Source: an archaeon (GTDB taxonomy: Archaea > Aenigmatarchaeota > Aenigmatarchaeia > QMZP01 > JAFGSV01). From it: 64,000 nucleotides of DNA. A program made the position numbers and the translations under genes. The stretch's first letter is position 1, and the number at the start of each line of letters is the position of its first letter. The notes beneath the pieces were generated by a model. That model ran no database searches. It saw nothing but the letters and a program-made list of their open reading frames with translations, and had not been told where the DNA came from. Location: positions 16,205 through 80,204 of the forward strand of contig JANQNF010000058.1 of assembly GCA_028279705.1 (NCBI GenBank), read 5' to 3'. Shown one piece after another: positions 16,896 through 25,418 of the stretch.

Positions 16896-18214
16896 CCTGC
16901 ATCGCCTGCTATGTGGTATTTTATGCTCTTCCTCGAGAAGTCTATATCCTTCCATATCGACGTGTTATCTATTATGAGCTTGCATTTTTTCAGAGAATCT
17001 ATTATGGAGTCGTGCGTAGTGAACTTGTAGTGCTGGTGATCAGCAACTATCAGGATCGTGTCGAATTCACCGAGGCCGCTTGGGAATTCAAAAGAATCTG
17101 CACCAGTTGCCCTTTTGATCTCCTCTTCTATGTAGTAGGGGTCATTGACTTTCACGTTTATTCCAAGCTCAGTGAGCTTCTTTGCAATCTTTATTGTCGG
17201 TGACAGTATGTCAACTTTTATGTCACCCTTGTATGCAAGTCCCAGTATACCAACGTTTCTTGCACCTCTTTTCTTCAGGCTCTCAGCCACGAGTTCCGGC
17301 TGCTTCCTGTCAGAGTCGATGGTTTCTTTTAATATTGTTGCCTTTTCCGGATGCTTTGCGCCGAGAAGCACGTACTGGCTTGATAGCGGTATGCAGTAGC
17401 CCCCCGTTCCAAAGCTTGGATGATAAGTACCGATATTCCATTTAGTCCCAACGAGCCTGAGCACTTCAGTCATGTTCACATCTGGGTATGCAAGCGACAG
17501 TTGGTTTGCAAGCGTTATCTGCATGTGCCTGTAAGCGTTTTCGATGCTTTTTACCATCTCGGCGTGCTTGTGGTCAGGTGCCGGAACAAGATTATCACAT
17601 ACGACTGAAAGAGCTTCTTTCATGAGCTTCGTAGTTTCGGGTGTCGTGCCTCCATAAACCCTTGGGAGCTTCTTGAGGCTCTTCTCAGGTGACACGAACC
17701 AGTCCCTTCTTGGGGCAACGCCGTAAAGCAGGTCTTTTCCCACCTCAATTCCGGCTTCCTTGAGCAGCGGGAGAACGACATCGTCGCTCCTGCCGGGTGT
17801 GAGTGTCGATTCGACTATGACTATTGGCGGGTGAGAGTGTTTGACACCTTTTAGTTTCGTTATTTTCTTTATTACATCCACGAGTATGTCATCGTAAGGT
17901 TCACCGCCCTTTTCTGTCGGTATGCAGACGAAGTGAACTGCTATTTCGGGGTCCAGCATGTCTTCCCAATTCGAGGTTGCGCGAAGCATCCCCCTTTCGA
18001 CAAGAAACCTTATTTCAAAACCGAGCCAGTATTCAAGATTTTCTATCGGTATTTCACCACGATTGATCGCGTCTACTTTCTCCTGGACGACGTCAAGCCC
18101 GATCGTTTTTATGCCATTGAATGCCATGTTTGCTATCGTTGTGAAACCTATAAATCCGGTTCCCCAGACGCCGACTTTTTTCTTGCCGCTCAGAAGCTGG
18201 CTCCTAAGATCCAT
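16880..18214 (-). CDS. UDP-sugar 6-dehydrogenase (WecC/WbpA-like nucleotide-sugar dehydrogenase)
   Basis: 444 residues. VGVWGTGFIGFTTIANMAF is the Rossmann NAD site. ESTLTPGRSDDVVLP matches the family's STvpPGt segment. FGTGGYCIPLSSQYVL holds the catalytic Cys used for two-step oxidation of C6 to a carboxylate, and VGILGLAYKGDIKVDILSP opens the C-terminal domain. It differs clearly from the dehydrogenase at 19211. Residues around Cys suggest UDP-GlcNAc or UDP-ManNAc rather than UDP-glucose, which would supply the uronic acid for the cassette at 56665-59134; this is inference. The ATG at 18214 is preceded by AAGGTG; the in-frame ATG 7 codons earlier lacks that support. Overlaps nadE. Confidence 0.86.
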   Translation of the reverse strand: MDLRSQLLSGKKKVGVWGTGFIGFTTIANMAFNGIKTIGLDVVQEKVDAINRGEIPIENLEYWLGFEIRFLVERGMLRATSNWEDMLDPEIAVHFVCIPTEKGGEPYDDILVDVIKKITKLKGVKHSHPPIVIVESTLTPGRSDDVVLPLLKEAGIEVGKDLLYGVAPRRDWFVSPEKSLKKLPRVYGGTTPETTKLMKEALSVVCDNLVPAPDHKHAEMVKSIENAYRHMQITLANQLSLAYPDVNMTEVLRLVGTKWNIGTYHPSFGTGGYCIPLSSQYVLLGAKHPEKATILKETIDSDRKQPELVAESLKKRGARNVGILGLAYKGDIKVDILSPTIKIAKKLTELGINVKVNDPYYIEEEIKRATGADSFEFPSGLGEFDTILIVADHQHYKFTTHDSIIDSLKKCKLIIDNTSIWKDIDFSRKSIKYHIAGDAGWIKI

Positions 18215-18248
18215 ATAAAACACCTTAGAAAGCATATGACACCGTCAA

Positions 18249-18256
18249 TTTAAATA
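18249..18256 (-). promoter_or_regulatory. TATA box of the dehydrogenase-nadE-nadC operon
   Basis: On the minus strand TTATTTAAATTG lies about 40 nt before the ATG at 18214, with AAGGTG as ribosome binding site between them. The half-site cluster at 18263-18290 lies immediately upstream of this box. Confidence 0.55.
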
Positions 18257-18262
18257 ACTATT

Positions 18263-18290
18263 TATTACTCAGTAATACTTTAGTATTACT
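18263..18290. promoter_or_regulatory. Candidate operator: three TATTACT half-sites
   Basis: TATTACT (18263-18269), its reverse complement AGTAATA (18271-18277) and TATTACT again (18284-18290) lie in succession. They form two overlapping palindromes: TATTACT-c-AGTAATA and AGTAATAC-TTTA-GTATTACT. The cluster abuts the promoter of the dehydrogenase-nadE-nadC operon and overlaps the stop codon of the RHH-nucleotidyltransferase gene. Short repeated half-sites are typical targets of ribbon-helix-helix dimers. It could alternatively fold as a transcript-end hairpin. Confidence 0.5.
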
Positions 18291-19119
18291 TATTCCTTCT
18301 AAGGAAATTCTTAGTTGCCCTGACGTCTTTCATGTTGTCCACGTTCATATAGAAACCTGGTACTATGCATCCATACAACTTATTCTCCGATACAAGCTTT
18401 GGGAAAACGTCTGTCTGGAGTACCCATTTCGTATTACCTTTTGGTATATATTCAAAAATGCAGGGATCATACATTCCGATGAATGCGGCTGTCAGGAAAG
18501 TTTTCGGGTTTTTCGGCCTTTCTTCATAGCCTATTATCTGATTACCTATCATTTCAACCATACCCAGGTTCATCTTGCTACCCCTGTTTGATTGTACCGC
18601 CAGTGTCGTTACATTCCTTCCGTTAACGTGGGACCTCGCCAGATAATCCAGATCGAAGTCGAAAAAATTATCTACCGGGAGCACAAGGAAGGAAGATTTC
18701 AGTGACGACTCGGCCAGCTGTAGGGTTTTTGCATTTCCCATGGTTTTCCCCTCTTCCGTGTAATCTATCTTGACACCGTTTTTCGCACCGTTTCCAAGAA
18801 GCTTGAAACATTCCCCAATAAGTTCACTTTTCCCTATTATATGGATATTTCGAAACCCTGATTTTTTCAGGTTACCTATATTGTGCTCTATGAGGGATTT
18901 CCCCCTTATCTCTATCAATGGTTTGAGCTGGCCATCTATAATTAGCCTATCCACATCGCCCCCGCCAAGAAAAACAGCGGTCTTGTTGGTTTCGAGGTAT
19001 TGCGACATGATGGACTCTATTGCCTCGGACCTGGATCTTACATTGTTCCCGTCAATCATGGAATCTATCCTGCCGAGAACGTCTGGTGATATCGTCATGG
19101 AGATGCGCTTCTTGTTCAT
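18286..19119 (-). CDS. Ribbon-helix-helix DNA-binding domain fused to a sugar-nucleotidyltransferase domain
   Basis: 277 residues. Residues 1-45 (KRISMTISPDVLGRIDSMID, VRSRSEAIESIMSQYL) are a CopG/Arc-type ribbon-helix-helix. Residues 47-277 follow the sugar-1-phosphate nucleotidyltransferase fold: FLGGGDVDRL (altered nucleotide loop with one extra residue), KPLIEIRGKSLIEHNI, LPVDNFFDFDLDYL (metal Asp150), EERPKNP, and a terminal NVDNMKD in place of the usual DIGTPED. The nucleotide loop lacks the normal GTR, so catalysis is doubtful while ligand binding is plausible. I infer a one-component regulator sensing a nucleotide sugar. It sits between two dehydrogenase genes, one of which follows it on the same strand behind a half-site cluster. 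Confidence 0.85.
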   Translation of the reverse strand: MNKKRISMTISPDVLGRIDSMIDGNNVRSRSEAIESIMSQYLETNKTAVFLGGGDVDRLIIDGQLKPLIEIRGKSLIEHNIGNLKKSGFRNIHIIGKSELIGECFKLLGNGAKNGVKIDYTEEGKTMGNAKTLQLAESSLKSSFLVLPVDNFFDFDLDYLARSHVNGRNVTTLAVQSNRGSKMNLGMVEMIGNQIIGYEERPKNPKTFLTAAFIGMYDPCIFEYIPKGNTKWVLQTDVFPKLVSENKLYGCIVPGFYMNVDNMKDVRATKNFLRRNK

Positions 19120-19180
19120 GGGATAATATTGAATTCGTGCCTAAAAAGCATGCATTAGTAGGGGCAGATTACGGAGAAAC

Positions 19181-19188
19181 TATATAAA
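19181..19188 (+). promoter_or_regulatory. TATA box of the UDP-xylose operon (leaderless)
   Basis: TATATAAA is centred about 26 nt before the ATG at 19211, so transcription should begin at or beside the start codon. No ribosome binding site precedes this ATG, which agrees with a leaderless first gene. Confidence 0.65.
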
Positions 19189-19210
19189 TTAATACCCGGA
19201 ACATAATGCT

Positions 19211-20503
19211 ATGAAAATCTCAATAATAGGATCAGGATACGTTGGCCTTGTTACGGGAACTTGTTTTGCCGAATTGGGTAACAGCGTAACACTTGTCGAT
19301 GTAGTCAAGGACAAAATAGACAAGATAAACAGCGGCATAGCTCACATTTACGAGGAAAAAATTGACAGTATGCTTAAGAATAATGTTGGCCACGGAAGAC
19401 TCAAGGCTACGACACACCTTGAAAAAGCGGTACTTGACACGCACATTACCTTCATAGCGGTAGGAACACCGTCCAGAAAAGACGGCTCAATAGACCTCGT
19501 TTACATAAAGAGCGTGTCAGAGGAGATAGGAAAGGCTCTCAGAAAGAAGGACGAATACCACACGGTCGTCGTCAAGTCAACAGTAGTTCCCGGCACCACT
19601 GAAGACGTAGTGCTTCCATTACTTGAGAAACATTCCGGTAAGAAGGCCGGGAAGGATTTTGGCGTTGCAATGAACCCGGAATTTCTGAGGGAAGGGAAGG
19701 CAGTCAATGATTTCATGAACCCTGACAGAATCGTGATAGGATCGATAGACGAAAAATCTCATGGAAGGGTGGAAGCACTTTACAGGGAATTCAAATGCAA
19801 TGTGCTTAAAACCAACCCCAGGACGGCAGAGATGATAAAGTACGCGAGCAATGCTTTCCTCGCAACAAAAATATCTTTCATAAATGAGATTGGAAATCTC
19901 TGCAAGAAGCTTGACATAAATTCCTACGAAGTTGCCGACGGCATGGGCTTCGATGACAGGATCGAGAGGAAATTCCTAAACTCCGGTACCGGATACGGGG
20001 GCAGCTGCTTTCCAAAGGATGTCAAGGCGATAATAGCCAAGGGAAAGGAGAAGGGACTGAAGATGGAACTTCTTGACGCTGCCGAGAATGTAAACAGGGA
20101 CCAGCCACTTAGAATCACAGACATGCTCAGGGAAAAAATGCCTGTAATTAGAGGAAAGACGGTGGCTGTTCTTGGACTGGCTTTCAAGCCGGGTACGGAT
20201 GATATAAGGGAGTCCCCATCTCTTGTCGTGGTTTCGGAGCTACTCGAGTCCGGCGCTAATGTCCGTGCATATGACCCACAGGCATCGGAAAACTTCAGCA
20301 AAGAGTTTCCTGACGCTGAATACATGTCAAGCGCCGAAGCTGCAATAGAAGGCGCGGATGCGTGTCTCCTGCTTACGGAATGGGACGAATTCCGGAACCT
20401 TACAGACGACGATTTCAAGAAAATGAGCAGACCTATTGTCATCGAAGGAAGAACTATTTTAAACCCAAAAAATGTCAGTAAAATTGTAGGAGTGTGTTGG
20501 TAG
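19211..20503 (+). CDS. UDP-glucose 6-dehydrogenase
   Basis: 430 residues, the standard length. MKISIIGSGYVGLVTGTCFAE is the NAD site. VVKSTVVPGTTEDVVLP, GVAMNPEFLREGKAVNDF, YGGSCFPKDVKAI (catalytic Cys) and VAVLGLAFKPGTDDIRESP are all near-consensus for UDP-glucose dehydrogenase. It oxidises UDP-glucose to UDP-glucuronate with two NAD+. First gene of a five-gene operon with intergenic gaps of only 3-11 nt; the next genes supply UDP-glucose and decarboxylate UDP-glucuronate. Confidence 0.94.
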   Translation: MKISIIGSGYVGLVTGTCFAELGNSVTLVDVVKDKIDKINSGIAHIYEEKIDSMLKNNVGHGRLKATTHLEKAVLDTHITFIAVGTPSRKDGSIDLVYIKSVSEEIGKALRKKDEYHTVVVKSTVVPGTTEDVVLPLLEKHSGKKAGKDFGVAMNPEFLREGKAVNDFMNPDRIVIGSIDEKSHGRVEALYREFKCNVLKTNPRTAEMIKYASNAFLATKISFINEIGNLCKKLDINSYEVADGMGFDDRIERKFLNSGTGYGGSCFPKDVKAIIAKGKEKGLKMELLDAAENVNRDQPLRITDMLREKMPVIRGKTVAVLGLAFKPGTDDIRESPSLVVVSELLESGANVRAYDPQASENFSKEFPDAEYMSSAEAAIEGADACLLLTEWDEFRNLTDDDFKKMSRPIVIEGRTILNPKNVSKIVGVCW

Positions 20504-20506
20504 ATT

Positions 20507-21346
20507 ATGGCGCGCAAAGATAGAATAGTGGGACTAATACCAGCAGCTGGTGGCGGAACGAGGCTTTACCCTTTCTCAAGAGCTGTACCGAAAGAGATGT
20601 ACCCTATACTCGGAAAGGCTGTGATAGAACACTCTGTCGAGAACCTAAAAGCCGGCAATATAAACAAGATTTTCATGGTAGTCGGTTACCAGAAGGGTGC
20701 CCTTATGGATTACATAGGTGACGGCTCATTCTTCGGCGTTAACGTATCATATGTGTACCAGATGAAGAGGAAAGGCCTCGGTCATGCAATTTACCAAGGA
20801 AAGAACTGGATAGATACCACATTCGTCACATTACTTGGAGATTCGTTCATAGAGCCTAAAAATGAGATAAAGGAACTCATAAACGTTCACAAGAAACACA
20901 AGCCACTTGCAACGTTGCTCCTATTCGATGTTAAAGACCCCAGAGGCTACGGTATTGCTAAGTTGAAGAATAATTCAAAAGTAGGTGAGATAGAGAAGAT
21001 CAAAGAAAAGCCAACTATCAAAGAAGCAGTGGAATATAAAATCAATGGCGGGTATTATGCTGCCTGCGGCGCATACGTTTTCGAACCAAAAATATTCGAG
21101 TACCTGAAAAAGACCAGACCGGGCATAAGGGGAGAAATACAGATAACTGATGCATTAGACCTTGCCATCCAGAACGGGGAAAAGATATTCGGTGTTGTTC
21201 TTAAGGGAAAATATCTTGATATCGGAAAATGGAACACGATACTTAATACCGAGAAGGAACTGATGAAATTTCTCGACATGGAGCTTCATGTAAAAGAAAG
21301 AGAGAAGATGATGAAAAGAATAAAGAGCCATGAAGAAGGAGAATGA
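20507..21346 (+). CDS. UTP-glucose-1-phosphate uridylyltransferase-like nucleotidyltransferase
   Basis: 279 residues. [24 protein letters not shown] contains the intact GGGTRL loop and the PKEM lysine typical of GalU-type enzymes. It continues with [12 protein letters not shown] (metal Asp), [32 protein letters not shown] and [10 protein letters not shown]. The PKEMYP variant and the operon context (between UDP-glucose dehydrogenase and UDP-glucuronate decarboxylase) favour UDP-glucose synthesis over dTDP-glucose. It starts 3 nt after the dehydrogenase stop. Confidence 0.86.
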   Translation: MARKDRIVGLIPAAGGGTRLYPFSRAVPKEMYPILGKAVIEHSVENLKAGNINKIFMVVGYQKGALMDYIGDGSFFGVNVSYVYQMKRKGLGHAIYQGKNWIDTTFVTLLGDSFIEPKNEIKELINVHKKHKPLATLLLFDVKDPRGYGIAKLKNNSKVGEIEKIKEKPTIKEAVEYKINGGYYAACGAYVFEPKIFEYLKKTRPGIRGEIQITDALDLAIQNGEKIFGVVLKGKYLDIGKWNTILNTEKELMKFLDMELHVKEREKMMKRIKSHEEGE

Positions 21347-21350
21347 TTTT

Positions 21351-22289
21351 ATGAAAACATGCCTCATAACGGGCGGTGCAGGCTTCATTGGATCACACCT
21401 CTGTGACAGACTTCTTTCTGACGGGTTCAAAGTAATATGCATGGACAATCTCATCACAGGCAAAGCGGAAAATATAAGTCACCTCATCGATAATAAGAAC
21501 TTCAGCTACATTGAGCACGATGTCACGAATCATATTGATTTGAACGAAAAACTCGATTATATCCTCCATTTCGCATCCATAGCGAGTCCCAAGGATTACG
21601 TGGAATATCCGATAAAAACACTAAAAGTCGGGACACTTGGTACGCATAATGTGCTTGGTCTTGCCAAAGCCGAGGGAGTGAAATTCATGTTTGCGTCCAC
21701 TTCAGAAGTTTATGGTGACCCCGAGATTAATCCACAGAAAGAGAACTACTGGGGAAACGTCAATCCAGTGGGAACACGGTCTTGTTACGATGAATCCAAG
21801 AGGTGCGGTGAAGCGCTGACTATGGCATATAATAGGCAGCATGGTATCGATACAAAGATTGTGAGGATATTCAATACATATGGTCCCAGAATGAGGTCAA
21901 GGGATGGTAGAGCTGTACCAGAATTCATAACACAGGCGCTTGCAAACAAGCCTATCACGATTTTTGGGGACGGCAGGCAGACCAGAAGTTTCTGTTACAT
22001 AACGGACCTTGTAGAAGGCGTACTGAAGCTCATGAAAAGGGAATATCATATGCCCATTAACATAGGCAATCCCACGGAAATGTCCATACTTGAACTCGCG
22101 AATGTGATTTTAGACATTACTGACTCAAAATCCAAGATAGTGTACAAGGACCTACCTGAAGATGATCCGAAAGTAAGACGCCCGGACATTAAACTTGCAA
22201 AGAAAGAACTTGACTGGGAACCTACTGTCGATCTTCGTGATGGTCTGACGGAAACTATAAAATATTTCAGTCGAAAAGAAGTGCAGTGA
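21351..22289 (+). CDS. UDP-glucuronate decarboxylase (UDP-xylose synthase)
   Basis: 312 residues from the ATG at 21351, preceded by GGAGAATGATTTT; an in-frame ATG at 21330 would overlap the previous gene. [19 protein letters not shown] is the NAD site. [28 protein letters not shown] and [17 protein letters not shown] are close to invariant in UDP-xylose synthases and separate them from 4-epimerases. FNTYGPRM and [13 protein letters not shown] follow. It would remove C6 of UDP-glucuronate through a 4-keto intermediate to give UDP-xylose. Confidence 0.93.
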   Translation: MKTCLITGGAGFIGSHLCDRLLSDGFKVICMDNLITGKAENISHLIDNKNFSYIEHDVTNHIDLNEKLDYILHFASIASPKDYVEYPIKTLKVGTLGTHNVLGLAKAEGVKFMFASTSEVYGDPEINPQKENYWGNVNPVGTRSCYDESKRCGEALTMAYNRQHGIDTKIVRIFNTYGPRMRSRDGRAVPEFITQALANKPITIFGDGRQTRSFCYITDLVEGVLKLMKREYHMPINIGNPTEMSILELANVILDITDSKSKIVYKDLPEDDPKVRRPDIKLAKKELDWEPTVDLRDGLTETIKYFSRKEVQ

Positions 22290-22296
22290 GGTGTTT

Positions 22297-23745
22297 ATGC
22301 AGGATTTGGTACTTATTTTCCCTTCTCTGACTCTTGACGAAAAATATGCGTCGGGTAAATTCAAGGGAGAAAAAAACGAGGAACTACCGCCACTTGGCCT
22401 TGCAGGTCTTGCGGCATACGTTAGAGAAAGAGGGTTTTCTGTAGGGCTCATTGAACCAATATCCATGGATATGAACCTTGATGATATCATAGAATATGTA
22501 GAAAAGAATGACCCTAAGGTTTTAGGATTTTCTGTACTGACTGCAGTTTTCCACAAGGCCGTGGAGATTGCCAAAGTTCTCAAAAAGAGGTTTCCTGAAA
22601 AGATATTCATAATAGGTGGGCATCATGCAACTATACAACCCGATAAGATAGCGAAAAATCACAAGGTTTTTGACGTTCTGGTGTACGGTGAAGCGGAGAT
22701 AACACTCTCGGAGCTATTAGAGCACTTCAGAAGATACGATTTCAGAAGAGAGTCACTGAATGACTTTACGAAACTGAGAAGGATTGATGGTATATTGTTT
22801 AGGGAGAGAAACCGTATAGTAAAGACGTCACCAAGAGACCTTATAGAAAACATGGACGATTTGCCTCTACCTGCAAGAGACCTTCTGCCAGTGAAGAGGT
22901 ATTTACCTCCACCGCTTCAGTACAAAAAGCTTCCCGTGGTTCAGATGATGGTGAGCAGAGGATGTCCATTCCATTGCACATATTGCTCCACTCACGAGGT
23001 TTTTGGTTACAAACCCAGATTCAGAAGTCCGGCGAAGGTCATAGAAGAGATAAAGGAAGTGATAGAGAAATACGGCGCGAAGGAAATCACTTTTTGGGAC
23101 GATAATTTCACACTCAACAAGGAATGGGTCATGGACGTATGCAGTAGAATGATAAAGGAGAATTTCAACATAGGTTGGACATGTTTTGGAAGAGTGAACA
23201 CAGTTGACCGTGAAATGCTACAGATAATGAAAGAATCTGGGTGCTGGGAAATTTTCTATGGAATCGAATCCGGAAATCAGGACATACTGAACATAATAAA
23301 GAAAGGGATAACCCTTGAACAGGTGAAGAAGGTAGTCAAGCTGACCCAGGATGTTGGGATAGAGGTGCGGGGACTGTTCATGCTAGGGCTTCCTGGCGAG
23401 ACACCAGAAAAGGCTAAAAAAACCATACGTTTTGCGATTGATCTGGACCTCGATTACGCACAGTTCTCCATTACCACCCCGCATGAGGGTACCGAACTGG
23501 CGTCTCAGGCCAAGATTTACGGTGACCTAAATCGCGATCTGACCAAATATACACAGATGAACGCGGTTTTTCTCCCGAAAGGGTACAGTAGCCGAAAAGA
23601 ACTCCTTAACATGCAGAAAAAAGCTGTCAGGAAGTTCTATTTCAGGCCCAGGTATGTTCTCAAGATGCTCATGAAGCTGAAAACTATGGAGGATGTACGG
23701 AGATACATTTACGGTCTCAGACTCGCGATTGCTTTTTCCAGATAA
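22297..23745 (+). CDS. Cobalamin-binding-domain radical SAM enzyme (paralogue 1)
   Basis: 482 residues. The N-terminal 200 form a B12-binding-type Rossmann domain (PPLGLAGLAAYVRERG, KIFIIGGHHATIQPDKI, VYGEAEITLSELL) without the DxHxxG cobalamin-ligand motif. The radical SAM core begins at SRGCPFHCTYC (Cys223, Cys227, Cys230, CxxxCxxC for the iron-sulfur cluster) and continues with ITFWDDNFTLN and YGIESGNQDILNIIKKGI. The C-terminus ends near RKFYFRPRYVLKML, a tail shared with the paralogue at 39130. Such enzymes perform radical methylation or rearrangement on lipids, sugars or other unactivated carbons. The ATG at 22297 is placed by GAGGTG. Fourth gene of the UDP-xylose operon. Confidence 0.86.
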   Translation: MQDLVLIFPSLTLDEKYASGKFKGEKNEELPPLGLAGLAAYVRERGFSVGLIEPISMDMNLDDIIEYVEKNDPKVLGFSVLTAVFHKAVEIAKVLKKRFPEKIFIIGGHHATIQPDKIAKNHKVFDVLVYGEAEITLSELLEHFRRYDFRRESLNDFTKLRRIDGILFRERNRIVKTSPRDLIENMDDLPLPARDLLPVKRYLPPPLQYKKLPVVQMMVSRGCPFHCTYCSTHEVFGYKPRFRSPAKVIEEIKEVIEKYGAKEITFWDDNFTLNKEWVMDVCSRMIKENFNIGWTCFGRVNTVDREMLQIMKESGCWEIFYGIESGNQDILNIIKKGITLEQVKKVVKLTQDVGIEVRGLFMLGLPGETPEKAKKTIRFAIDLDLDYAQFSITTPHEGTELASQAKIYGDLNRDLTKYTQMNAVFLPKGYSSRKELLNMQKKAVRKFYFRPRYVLKMLMKLKTMEDVRRYIYGLRLAIAFSR

Positions 23746-23756
23746 CAGGTGAATAC

Positions 23757-24707
23757 ATGAAACTGACGAAATTATTACCATTCATTGGATTTATCATATT
23801 TTTCTACTTGATTTTCAACCTCGATGTGGAAGTTGTCTTCAGCTTACTCTCCACGATAAGAGTGGAGTATGTGATATTGTCACTTGCAATTACAATCCCC
23901 TCGATTTTTTTGAAGGGATTGAAATGGAAAACTGTGATAAGGTCTTACGAGACTGACTATAACTTATTCAGTGCGTCCAAAGCCTGGATAATAGGATTCT
24001 TCATGGGGACAATAACTCCTGGTAGAGTGGGGGACCTGACAAGAGCATTCTATCTCAAGAGAGATGTGGGCATAACCGCTGGGAAATCACTTACTACAGT
24101 ATTCATAGACAGAATAGTTGACATATTCGTCATATTCTCGGTGGGTTTACTGTCAGCCTTTATCGTGGCCTCAACCCTTTTCGGTTCTTTCAACCCACTT
24201 TTCGTGATAATAACATTTTTTGCAATCTTCGTTGTCATGGTCATAATTATGACGAACAAGAAAATGATGAGATTCCTTTTAAAACCACTTTCAAAAAAGC
24301 TGATACCTGAAAAATACAAGAAAAACACAAAGGTGATATTTAATGATTTCTATCGCGGGATAAGCGAGATGGATAAGCGCAAGATTCTGACATCTTTCAC
24401 ACTCGCGTTAATTTTATGGATGGTGACGACGTTTCAGTACTACCTTCTTTCACTCGCGCTTGGTATTGACATTTCTTTCGTATTCTTCCTTACCATAGTT
24501 CCAATAGTGACAATTTTTGATATGTTACCGGTCTCATTCTCAGGAATCGGGACACGTGACGCTGCGCTCATTTTCTTCTTCTCTTTCATACTATTACCTG
24601 CAGAACCTGCCATATCTTTATCACTACTTGTATTCACTTTCAATTATTTGATACCTGCGATAACTGGTTTTGTCTTTTGGGTATCGGACCCGATAAAAGT
24701 GTATTAA
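23757..24707 (+). CDS. UPF0104/AglD-type multispanning membrane protein
   Basis: 316 residues, nearly all hydrophobic helices (FIGFIIFFYLIFNL at the N-terminus, about seven to eight segments in total). FFMGTITPGRVGDLTRAFYL and VSFSGIGTRDAALIFFF are the signature loops of the lysylphosphatidylglycerol-synthase transmembrane-region family (UPF0104), also found as the membrane half of archaeal AglD. It may move or help assemble lipid-linked sugars; no catalytic domain is attached. Last gene of the UDP-xylose operon, 11 nt after the radical SAM gene. Its stop overlaps the end of the convergent methyltransferase gene. Confidence 0.8.
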   Translation: MKLTKLLPFIGFIIFFYLIFNLDVEVVFSLLSTIRVEYVILSLAITIPSIFLKGLKWKTVIRSYETDYNLFSASKAWIIGFFMGTITPGRVGDLTRAFYLKRDVGITAGKSLTTVFIDRIVDIFVIFSVGLLSAFIVASTLFGSFNPLFVIITFFAIFVVMVIIMTNKKMMRFLLKPLSKKLIPEKYKKNTKVIFNDFYRGISEMDKRKILTSFTLALILWMVTTFQYYLLSLALGIDISFVFFLTIVPIVTIFDMLPVSFSGIGTRDAALIFFFSFILLPAEPAISLSLLVFTFNYLIPAITGFVFWVSDPIKVY

Positions 24708-25318
24708 GAGCTTTCCTTTACCTTGAATATTCCTGAGAAAACGCCTTCACTCGAATAAATTGACGAAAGATTCAGATCTTCGACAAACTCATACCCTTTG
24801 TCCTCGAAAGCCTTTATCCACCAATCCCGTGTGTGACACTGTATGTGAGTCTTGTCATTTCTGCTTACGTCGAGGACATAAGGTTCCCCTTCATTCTTAC
24901 AAACAGGTACACGGATCACGATGCTCTTCCTCAGATTCTTCTTTGCCAGATCGAGAATGAATCCTATTTCGTATTCTGGCATGTGTTCCAAGACATCGAA
25001 AAGGAAGACGAAATCCTTTTCCTGTGAAAGAAGATTCCTATTGTAGTATTCTATCTCTTTTTCAAGTGAGAACATTTTTTTGCCCTCTTCTATTGCCCAA
25101 TGGCTGATGTCAGTGCCCTTCACTTTATTAAAACCGCGTTCCTTGAACTCGAAAACAAGGCCACCGCAGCCACAGCCGAAATCTAATATGACATCGTCTT
25201 TGTTTATCTTAAGAAACTTGATGAGGTCCTTTGCGAGGTTATCAAACTTCTTGGTCAGATAGTTCTGATAATTGCTGATTTTACTGTCCACGAAATAATC
25301 CTTTTCGAATGAAGCCAT
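24704..25318 (-). CDS. Class I SAM-dependent methyltransferase
   Basis: 204 residues starting MASFEKDYFVDSKISNYQNY. VILDFGCGCGGLVFEFKERGF is motif I, the SAM-binding loop. KVKGTDISHWAIEEGKK carries the acidic end of strand 2, and DFVFLFDVLEHMPEYEIGF is the post-II region seen in UbiE/COQ5-like enzymes. The ATG at 25318 is preceded by GGTGG on the minus strand. It diverges from the second radical SAM gene and probably methylates a sugar or lipid-linked glycan; the substrate is unknown. Confidence 0.84.
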   Translation of the reverse strand: MASFEKDYFVDSKISNYQNYLTKKFDNLAKDLIKFLKINKDDVILDFGCGCGGLVFEFKERGFNKVKGTDISHWAIEEGKKMFSLEKEIEYYNRNLLSQEKDFVFLFDVLEHMPEYEIGFILDLAKKNLRKSIVIRVPVCKNEGEPYVLDVSRNDKTHIQCHTRDWWIKAFEDKGYEFVEDLNLSSIYSSEGVFSGIFKVKESS

Positions 25319-25370
25319 TAAACCACCACACAAAATATACCAAAATACTACGTATAAGGTAAAATTACTT

Positions 25371-25378
25371 TTTATAAC
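25371..25378 (+). promoter_or_regulatory. TATA box of the radical SAM gene at 25419
   Basis: TTTATAAC lies about 45 nt before the ATG at 25419. GGGTGACTG at 25406-25414 serves as ribosome binding site and fixes the start at that ATG. Confidence 0.5.
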
Positions 25379-25418
25379 TTATCCTTTAATACTTGAATAT
25401 TTTTTGGGTGACTGTAAG

